From the NCBI GenBank assembly GCA_958298945.1, contig CATQJD010000116.1, forward strand, positions 1 through 64,000: a stretch of 64,000 nt of DNA, read 5' to 3'. Shown here piece by piece: positions 51,675 to 61,630 of this stretch. The first letter of the stretch is position 1. Every line of letters begins with the position of its first letter. Source of the DNA: Atherix ibis. Taxonomy: Eukaryota; Arthropoda; Insecta; Diptera; Athericidae. The notes under the pieces are model-generated. The model did no database searches. It was not told the DNA's origin and saw nothing but the letters and a program-made list of their open reading frames with translations. A program made the position numbers and the translations under genes.

Positions 51675-53755
51675 TTTAAGAGGAATATAAAGTAGTATGT
51701 TTAAGAGGAATATGAAGTACAATTGTATATGTAAGAGGAATAAGAAGTAGTATGTTTAAGAGGAATATAAAGTAGTATGTTTAAGAAGAAAATTAAGTAG
51801 TATATTTTAGAGGAATATGCAGTAGTATATTTAAGAGGAATATGAAGTAGTATGTTTAAGAGGAATATGAAGTAGTATGTTTAAGAGGAATTTGAAGTAT
51901 TATGCTTAAGAGGAATATTAAGTAGTATATTTAAGAGGAATATGAAGTAGTATATTTAAGGGGAATATGAAGTAGTATGTTTAAGAGGAATATGAAGTAG
52001 TATGTTTAAGAGGAATATGAAGTAGAATGTATAAGAGGAATATGAAGTAGTATGTTTAAGAGTAATATGAAGTAGTATATTTAAGAGGAATATGAAGTAG
52101 TATGTTTAAAAGGATTATGAAGTAGTTTGTTTAAGAGGAATATGAAGTAGTATATTTCAGAAGAATATGAAGTAGTATATTTAAGAGGAATATGATGTAG
52201 TATGTTTAAGAGGAATATGAAGTATTAAGAGGAATATGAAGTAGTATGCTTAAGAGGAATATGAAGTAGTATGTTTAAGGAATATGAAATAGTATGTTTA
52301 AGAGGAATATGAAGTAGTATGTTTAAGAGGAATATGAGGTAGTATATTTAAGAGGAATATGAAGTAGTATATTTAAGAGGAATATGAAGTAGTATGTTTA
52401 AGAGGGATATGAAGTAGTATGTTTAAGAGGAATATGAGTAGTATGTTTAAGAGGAATATGAAGTAGTATGTTTAACAGGAATATGAAGTAGTATGTTTAA
52501 GAGGAATATGAAGTAGTCTATTTAAGAGGAATATGAAGTAGTATGTTTAAGAGAAATATGAAGTAGTATGTTTAAGAGGAATATGAAGTAGTATATTTAA
52601 GACGAATATGAAGTAGTACATTTAAGAGGAATATGAAGTAGTATGTTAAAGAGGAATATGAAGTAGTATGTTTAAGAGGAATATGAAGTAGTCTGTTTAA
52701 GAGGAATATGAAGTAGTATGTTTAAGAGAAATATGAAGTAGTATGTTTAAGAGGAATATGAAGGAGTATATTTAAGACGAATATGAAGTAGTACATTAAG
52801 AGGAATATGAAGTAGTATGTTTAAGAGGAATATGAAGTAGTATGATTAAGAGGAATATAAAGTAGTATGTTTAAGAGGAATATGAAGTAGTATGTTTAAG
52901 AGGAATATGAAGTAGTATTTTTAAGAGGAATATTAAGTAGTATGTTTAAGAGGAATATGAAATAGTATGTTTAAGAGGAATATGAAGTAGTATATTTAAG
53001 AGGAAAATGAAGTAGTATGTATAAGAGGAATATAAAGTAGTATATTTAAGAGGAATATGAAGTAGTATGTTGAAGAGGAATATGTAGTAGTATGTTTAAG
53101 AGGAATATGAAGTAGTATATTAAAGAGGAATATGAAGTAGTATATTTAAGAGGAATATGAAGTAGTATATTTAAGAAGAATATGAAGTAGAATGTTTAAG
53201 AGGAATGTGAAGTAGTATATTTAAGAGGAATATGAAGTAGTATATTTAAGACGAATATGAAGTAGTACATTTAGGAGGAATATGAAGTAGTATATTTAAG
53301 AGGAATATGAAGTAGTATGTTTAAGAGGAATATGAAGTAGTATGTTTAAGAGGAATATGAAGTAGTATTTTTAAGAGGAATATTAAGTAGTATGTTTAGG
53401 AGGAATATGAAATAGTATGGTTAAGAGGAATATGAAGTAGTATATTTAAGAGGAATATGAAGTAGTATGTGTAAGAGGAATATAAAGTAGTATATTTAAG
53501 AGGAATATGAAGTAGTCTGTTGAAGAGGAATATGAAGTAGTATGTTTAAGAGGAATATGAAGTCAAATGTTTAAGAGGAATATGAAGTAGTACGTTTAAG
53601 AGGAATATGAAGTAGTATATTTAAGAGGAATATGAAGTAGTATATTTAAGAGGAATATGAAGTAGTATATTTAAGAGGAATATGAAGTAGTATGTTTAAG
53701 AGGAATGTGAAGTAGTATGTTTAAGAGGAATATAAAGTAGTATATTTAAGAGGAA
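51675..53755 (+). repeat. 2,195-bp tandem HOR, copy 2
   Basis: Immediately adjacent second copy of 49480-51674. Its end near 53755 is where the GAATGTTTAAGAGGAATGTG unit, absent from the end of copy 1, resumes. Confidence 0.92.
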
Positions 53756-55090
53756 TATGAAGTAGAATGTTTAAGAGGAATGTGAAGTAGTATATTTAAG
53801 AGGAATATGAAGTAGTATGTTTAAGAGGAATTTGAAGTAGTATGTTTAAGAAGAATATAAAGTAGTATGTTTAAGAGGAATATGAAGTACAATTGTATAT
53901 GTAAGAGGAATAAGAAGTAGTATGTTTAAGAGGAATATAAAGTAGTATGTTTAAGAAGAAAATGAAGTAGTATATTTTAGAGGAATATGAAGTAGTATGT
54001 TTAAGAGGAATATGAAATAGTATATTTAAGAGGAATATAAAGTTGTATATTTAAGAGGAATATGAAGTAGTAAGCTTAAGAGGAATATGAAGTAGTATGT
54101 TTAAGAGGAATATGTAGTAGTATGTTTAAGAGGAATATGAAGTAGTATGTTTAAGAGGAATATGAGGTAGTATATTAAAGAGGAATATGCAGTAGTATAT
54201 TTAAGAGGAATATGAAGTAGTATGTTTAAGAGGAATATGAAGTAGTATGTTTAAGAGGAATTTGAAATATTATGCTTAAGAGGAATATGAAGTAGTATAT
54301 TTAAGAGGAATATGAAGTAGTATATTTAAGGGGAATATGAAGTAGTATGTTTAAGAGGAATATGAAGTAGTATGTTTAAGAGGAATATGAAGTAGAATGT
54401 ATAAGAGGAATATGAAGTAGTATGTTTAAGAGTAATATGAAGTAGTATATTTAAGAGGAATATGAAGTAGTATGTTTAAAAGGATTATGAAGTAGTTTGT
54501 TTAAGAGGAATATGAAGTAGTATATTTAAGAAGAATATGAAGTAGTATATTTAAGAGGAATATGTTGTAGTATGTTTAAGAGGAATATGAAGTATTAAGA
54601 GGAATATGAAGTAGTATGCTTAAGAGGAATATGAAGTAGTATGTTTAAGGAATATGAAATAGTATGTTTAAGAGGAATATGAAGTAGTATGTTTAAGAGG
54701 AATATGAGGTAGTATATTTAAGAGGAATATGAAGTAGTATATTTAAGAGGAATATGAAGTAGTATGTTTAAGAGGGATATGAAGTAGTATGTTTAAGAGG
54801 AATATGAGTAGTATGTTTAAGAGGAATATGAAGTAGTATGTTTAACAGGAATATGAAGTAGTATATTTAGGAGGAATATGAAGTAGTATATGTAAGAGGA
54901 ATATGAAGTAGTATATTTAAGAGGAATATGAAGTACTATGCTTAAGAGAAATATGAAGTAGTATGTTTAAGAGGAATATGAAGTAGTATATTTAAGAGGA
55001 ATATGAAGTAGTATGTTTAAGAGGAATATGAAGTAATATGTTTAAGAGGAATATGAAGTAGTATGTTTAAGAGGAATATGAAGTAGTATA
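53600..55090 (+). repeat. 1,596-bp HOR, copy 1
   Basis: The 30-bp marker (53891 and 55487), GAAGTATTAAG (54589 and 56185) and ACTATGCTTAAGAG (54935 and 56531) all recur at offset 1,596. Compared with the 2,195-bp unit it holds an extra run of about eight monomers with GTAAGCTTAAG, TATGTAGTAG and GAGGTAG. Confidence 0.9.
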
Positions 55091-55195
55091 TTTAAGAGGA
55101 ATATGAAGTAGTATGTTGAAGAGGAATATGAAGTAGTTTGTTTAAGAGGAATATGAAGTAAAATGTTTAAGAGGAATATGAAGTAGTATGTTTAA

Positions 55196-56690
55196 GAGGA
55201 ATATGAAGTAGTATATTTAAGAGGAATATGAAGTAGTATATTTAAGAGGAATATGAAGTAGTATATTTAAGAGGAATATGAAGTAGTATGTTTAAGAGGA
55301 ATGTGAAGTAGTATGTTTAAGAGGAATATAAAGTAGTATATTTAAGAGGAATATGAAGTAGAATGTTTAAGAGGAATGTGAAGTAGTATATTTAAGAGGA
55401 ATATGAAGTAGTATGTTTAAGAGGAATTTGAAGTAGTATGTTTAAGAGGAATATAAAGTAGTATGTTTAAGAGGAATATGAAGTACAATTGTATATGTAA
55501 GAGGAATAAGAAGTAGTATGTTTAAGAGGAATATAAAGTAGTATGTTTAAGAAGAAAATGAAGTAGTATATTTTAGAGGAATATGAAGTAGTATGTTTAA
55601 GAGGAATATGAAATAGTATATTTAAGAGGAATATAAAGTTGTATATTTAAGAGGAATATGAAGTAGTAAGCTTAAGAGGAATATGAAGTAGTATGTTTAA
55701 GAGGAATATGTAGTAGTATGTTTAAGAGGAATATGAAGTAGTATGTTTAAGAGTAATATGAGGTAGTATATTTAAGAGGAATATGCAGTAGTATATTTAA
55801 GAGGAATATGAAGTAGTATGTTTAAGAGGAATATGAAGTAGTATGTTTAAGAGGAATTTGAAGTATTATGCTTAAGAGGAATATGAAGTAGTATATTTAA
55901 GAAGAATATGAAGTAGTATATTTAAGGGGCATATGAAGTAGTATGTTTAAGAGGAATATGAAGTAGTATGTTTAAGAGGAATATGAAGTAGAATGTATAA
56001 GAGGAATATGAAGTAGTATGTTTAAGAGTAATATGAAGTAGTATAATTAAGAGGAATATGAAGTAGTATGTTTAAAAGGATTATGAAGTAGTTTGTTTAA
56101 GAGGAATATGAAGTATTATATTTAAGAAGAATATGAAGTAGTATATTTAAGAGGAATATGATGTAGTATGTTTAAGAGGAATATGAAGTATTAAGAGGAA
56201 TATGAAGTAGTATGCTTAAGAGGAATATGAAGTAGTATGTTTAAGGAATATGAAATAGTATGTTTAAGAGGAATATGAAGTAGTATGTTTAAGAGGAATA
56301 TGAGGTAGTATATTTAAGAGGAATATGAAGTAGTATATTTAAGAGGAATATGAAGTAGTATGTTTAAGAGGGATATGAAGTAGTATGTTTAAGAGGAATA
56401 TGAGTAGTATGTTTAAGAGGAATATGAAGTAGTATGTTTAACAGGAATATGAAGTAGTATATTTAGGAGGAATATGAAGTAGTATATGTAAGAGGAATAT
56501 GAAGTAGTATATTTAAGAGGAATATGAAGTACTATGCTTAAGAGAAATATGAAGTAGTATGTTTAAGAGGAATATGAAGTAGTATATTTAAGAGGAATAT
56601 GAAGTAGTATGTTTAAGAGGAATATGAAGTAATATGTTTAAGAGGAATATGAAGTAGTATGTTTAAGAGGAATATAAAGTAGTATATTTA
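55196..56690 (+). repeat. 1,596-bp HOR, copy 2
   Basis: Second copy. The same unit appears again, with small length changes, near 58.7-60.1, 60.3-61.6 and 61.9 kb onward (ACTATG at 59105, 60674 and 62270). Confidence 0.9.
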
Positions 56691-57935
56691 AGAGGAATAT
56701 GAAGTAGTATATTTAAGAGGAATATGAAGTTGTATATTCAAGAGGAATATGAAGTAGTATGTTTAAGAGGAATGTGAAGTAGTATGTTTAAGAGGAATAT
56801 AAAGTAGTATATTTAAGAGGAATATGAAGTAGAATGTTTAAGAGGAATGTGAAGTAGTATATTTAAGAGGAATATGAAGTAGTTTGTTTAAGAAGAATAT
56901 GAAGTAGTATGTTTAAGAGGAATATAAAGTAGTATGTTTAAGAGGAATATGAAGTACAATTGTATATGTAAGAGGAATAAGAAGTAGTATGTTTAAGAGG
57001 AATATAAAGTAGTATATTTAAGAGGAATATGAAGTAGTATGTTTAAAAGAAATATGAAGTAATATGTTTAAGAGGAATAAGAAATAGCATGTTTAAGAGG
57101 AATATGAAGTAGTATATTTAAGAGGAATTTGAAGTAGTATGTTTAAGAGGAATATGAATAATATGTTTAAGAGGAATATGAAGTAGTATGTTTAAGAGAA
57201 ATATGAAGTAGTATATTTAAGAGGAATATGAAGTAGTATATTTAAGAGGAATATGAAGTAGTATATTTAAGAGGAATATGAAGTAGTATGTTTAAGAGGA
57301 ATATGAAGTAGTTTGTTTAAGAGGAATATGAAGTAGTATGTTTAAGAGGAATATGAAGTAGTATGTTTAAGAGTAATATGAAGTTGTATATTTAAAAGGA
57401 ATATGAAGTAGTATATGTAAGAGGAATATGATGTAGTATGTTTAAGAGGAATATGAAGTAGTATGTTTAAGAGGAATATGAAGTAGTACATTTAAGAGGA
57501 ATATGAAGTAGTATGTTAAAGAGGAATATAAACTAGTATGTTTAAGAGGAATATGAAGTAGTCTGTTTAAGAGGAATATGAAGTAGTATGTTTAAGAGAA
57601 ATATGAAGTTGTATGTTTAAGAGGAATATGAAGTAGTATATTTAAGACGAATATGAAGTAGTACATTTAAGAGGAATATGAAGTAGTATGTTTAAGAGGA
57701 ATATGAAGTAGTATGATTAAGAGGAACATGAAGTAGTATGTTTAAGAGGAATATGAAGTAGTATGTTTAAGAGGAATATGAAGTAGTATTTTTAAGAGGA
57801 ATTTTAAGTAGTATGTTTAAGAGGAATATGAAATAGTATGTTTAAGAGGAATATGAAGTAGTTAAATTAAGAGGAATATGAAGTAGTATGTGTAAGAGGA
57901 ATATTAAGAAGTATATTTAAGAGGAATATGAAGTA
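55300..57935 (+). repeat. 5,739-bp-offset HOR, copy 1
   Basis: Landmarks 55487, 56185 and 56958 recur at 61226, 61924 and 62697, each exactly 5,739 bp on. Later landmarks such as GACGAATATG (57644 and 63659) are shifted by about 275 more bases, i.e. 11 extra monomers in copy 2. Confidence 0.88.
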
Positions 57936-58689
57936 GTATGTTGAAGAGGAATATAAAGTAGTATATTTAAGAGGAATATGAAGTAGAATGTTTAAGAGGA
58001 ATGTGAAGTAGTATATTTAAGAGGAATATGAAGTAGTATGTTTAAGAGGAATATGAAGTAGTATGTTTAAGAGGAATATAAAGTAGTATGTTTAAGAGGA
58101 ATATGAAGTACAATTGTATATGTAAGAGGAATAAGAAGTAGTATGTTTAAGAGGAATATAAAGTAGTATATTTAAGAGGAATATGAAGTAGTATGTTTAA
58201 GAGGAATATGAAGTAATATGTTTAAGAGGAATAAGAAATAGCATGTTTTAGAGGAATATGAAGTAGTATATTTAAGAGGAATTTGAAGTAGTATGTTTAA
58301 GAGGAATATGAATAATATGTTTAAGAGGAATATGAAGTAGTATGTTTAAGAGAAATATGAAGTAGTATATTTAAGAGGAATATGAAGTTGTATATTTAAG
58401 AGGAATATGACTTAGTATATTTAAGAGGAATATGATGTAGTATGTTTAAGAGGAATATGAAGTAGTATGTTTAAGAGGAATATGAAGTAGTATGTTTAAG
58501 AGGAATATGAAGTAGTATGTTTAAGAGTAATATGAAGTTGTATATTTAAAAGGAATATGAAGTAGTATATTTAAGACGAATATGAAGTAGTATGTTTAAG
58601 AGTAATATGAAGTAGTATATTTAAGAGGAATATGAAGTAGTATGTTTAAAAGGATTATGAAGTAGTTTGTTTAAGAGAAATATGAAGTA

Positions 58690-60060
58690 GTATATTTAAG
58701 AAGAATATGAAGTAGTATATTTAAGAGGAATATGATGTAGTATGTTTAAGAGGAATATGAAGTATTAAGAGGAATATGAAGTAGTATGCTTAAGAGGAAT
58801 ATGAAGTAGTATGTTTAAGGAATATGAAATAGTATGTTTAAGAGGAATATGAAGTAGTATGTTTAAGAGGAATATGAGGTAGTATATTTAAGAGGAATAT
58901 GAAGTAGTATATTTAAGAGGAATATGAAGTAGTATGTTTAAAAAGGATATGAAGTAGTATGTTTAAGAGGAATATGAGTAGTATGTTTAAGAGGAATATG
59001 AAGTAGTATGTTTAACAGGAATATGAAGTAGTATATTTAGGAGGAATATGAAGTAGTATATGTAAGAGGAATATGAAGTAGTATATTTAAGAGGAATATG
59101 AAGTACTATGCTTAAGAGAAATATGAAGTAGTATGTTTAAGAGGAATATGAAGTAGTATATTTAAGAGGAATATGAAGTAGTATGTTTAAGAGGAATATG
59201 AAGTAATATGTTTAAGAGGAATATGAAGTAGTATGTTTAAGAGGAATATGAAGTAGTATATTTAAGAGGAATATGAAGTAGTATGTTGAAGAGGAATATG
59301 AAGTAGTTTGTTTAAGAGGAATATGAAGTAAAATGTTTAAGAGGAATATGAAGTAGTATGTTTAAGAAGAATATGAAGTAGTATATTTAAGAGGAATATG
59401 AAGTAGTATATTTAAGAGGAATATGAAGTAGTATATTTAAGAGGAATATGAAGTAGTATGTTTAAGAGGAATGTGAAGTAGTATGCTTAAGAGGAATATA
59501 AAGTAGTATATTTAAGAGGAATATGAAGTAGAATGTTTAAGAGGAATGTGAAGTAGTATATTTAAGAGGAATATGAAGTAGTATGTTTAAGAGGAATTTA
59601 AAGTAGTATGTTTAAGAGGAATATAAAGTAGTATGTTTAAGAGGAATATGAAGTACAATTGTATATGTAAGAGGAATAAGAAGTAGTATGTTTAAGAGGA
59701 ATATAAAGTAGTATGTTTAAGAAGATAATGAAGTAGTATATTTTAGAGGAATATGAAGTAGTATGTTTAAGAGGAATATGAAATAGTATATTTAAGAGGA
59801 ATATAAAGTTGTATATTTAAGAGGAATATGAAGTAGTAAGCTTAAGAGGAATATGAAGTAGTATGTTTAAGAGGAATATGTAGTAGTATGTTTAAGAGGA
59901 ATATGAAGTAGTATGTTTAAGAGGAATATGAGGTAGTATATTTAAGAGGAATATGCAGTAGTATATTTAAGAGGAATGTGAAGTAGTATGTTTAAGAGGA
60001 ATATGAAGTAGTATGTTTAAGAGGAATTTGAAGTATTATGCTTAAGAGGAATATGAAGTA
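58690..60060 (+). repeat. 1,569-bp tandem HOR, copy 1
   Basis: GAAGTATTAAG (58759 and 60328), ACTATG (59105 and 60674) and the 30-bp marker (59657 and 61226) recur at offset 1,569. It shares the private TTTAAAAAGGATATG unit (near 58940 and 60500) and AAGATAATG (near 59722) with its copy. Confidence 0.9.
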
Positions 60061-60258
60061 GTATATTTAAGGGGAATATGAAGTAGTATGTTTAAGAGGA
60101 ATATGAAGTAGTATGTTTAAGGAATATGAAATAGTATGTTTAAGAGGAATATGAAGTAGTATGTTTAAGAGGAATATGAGGTAGTATATTTAAGAGGAAT
60201 ATGAAGTAGTATATTTAAGAGGAATATGAAGTAGTATGTTTAAAAAGGATATGAAGTA

Positions 60259-61630
60259 GTATATTTAAGAAGAATATGAAGTAGTATATTTAAGAGGAAT
60301 ATGATGTAGTATGTTTAAGAGGAATATGAAGTATTAAGAGGAATATGAAGTAGTATGCTTAAGAGGAATATGAAGTAGTATGTTTAAGGAATATGAAATA
60401 GTATGTTTAAGAGGAATATGAAGTAGTATGTTTAAGAGGAATATGAGGTAGTATATTTAAGAGGAATATGAAGTAGTATATTTAAGAGGAATATGAAGTA
60501 GTATGTTTAAAAAGGATATGAAGTAGTATGTTTAAGAGGAATATGAGTAGTATGTTTAAGAGGAATATGAAGTAGTATGTTTAACAGGAATATGAAGTAG
60601 TATATTTAGGAGGAATATGAAGTAGTATATGTAAGAGGAATATGAAGTAGTATATTTAAGAGGAATATGAAGTACTATGCTTAAGAGAAATATGAAGTAG
60701 TATGTTTAAGAGGAATATGAAGTAGTATATTTAAGAGGAATATGAAGTAGTATGTTTAAGAGGAATATGAAGTAATATGTTTAAGAGGAATATGAAGTAG
60801 TATGTTTAAGAGGAATATGAAGTAGTATATTTAAGAGGAATATGAAGTAGTATGTTGAAGAGGAATATGAAGTAGTTTGTTTAAGAGGAATATGAAGTAA
60901 AATGTTTAAGAGGAATATGAAGTAGTATGTTTAAGAGGAATATGAAGTAGTATATTTAAGAGGAATATGAAGTAGTATATTTAAGAGGAATATGAAGTAG
61001 TATATTTAAGAGGAATATGAAGTAGTATGTTTAAGAGGAATGTGAAGTACTATGCTTAAGAGGAATATAAAGTAGTATATTTAAGAGGAATATGAAGTAG
61101 AATGTTTAAGAGGAATGTGAAGTAGTATATTTAAGAGGAATATGAAGTAGTATGTTTAAGAGGAATTTAAAGTAGTATGTTTAAGAGGAATATAAAGTAG
61201 TATGTTTAAGAGGAATATGAAGTACAATTGTATATGTAAGAGGAATAAGAAGTAGTATGTTTAAGAGGAATATAAAGTAGTATGCTTAAGAAGATAATGA
61301 AGTAGTATATTTTAGAGGAATATGAAGTAGTATGTTTAAGAGGAATATGAAATAGTATATTTAAGAGGAATATAAAGTTGTATATTTAAGAGGAATATGA
61401 AGTAGTAAGCTTAAGAGGAATATGAAGTAGTATGTTTAAGAGGAATATGTAGTAGTATGTTTAAGAGGAATATGAAGTAGTATGTTTAAGAGGAATATGA
61501 GGTAGTATATTTAAGAGGAATATGCAGTAGTATATTTAAGAGGAATATGAAGTAGTATGTTTAAGAGGAATATGAAGTAGTATGTTTAAGAGGAATTTGA
61601 AGTATTATGCTTAAGAGGAATATGAAGTAG
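60259..61630 (+). repeat. 1,569-bp tandem HOR, copy 2
   Basis: Second copy of 58690-60060. Copy 1 is shortened at its right end: its TTTAAGGGG and TTTAAGGAATATG units lie closer together near 60060-60120 than the equivalents near 61660-61985. Confidence 0.9.
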
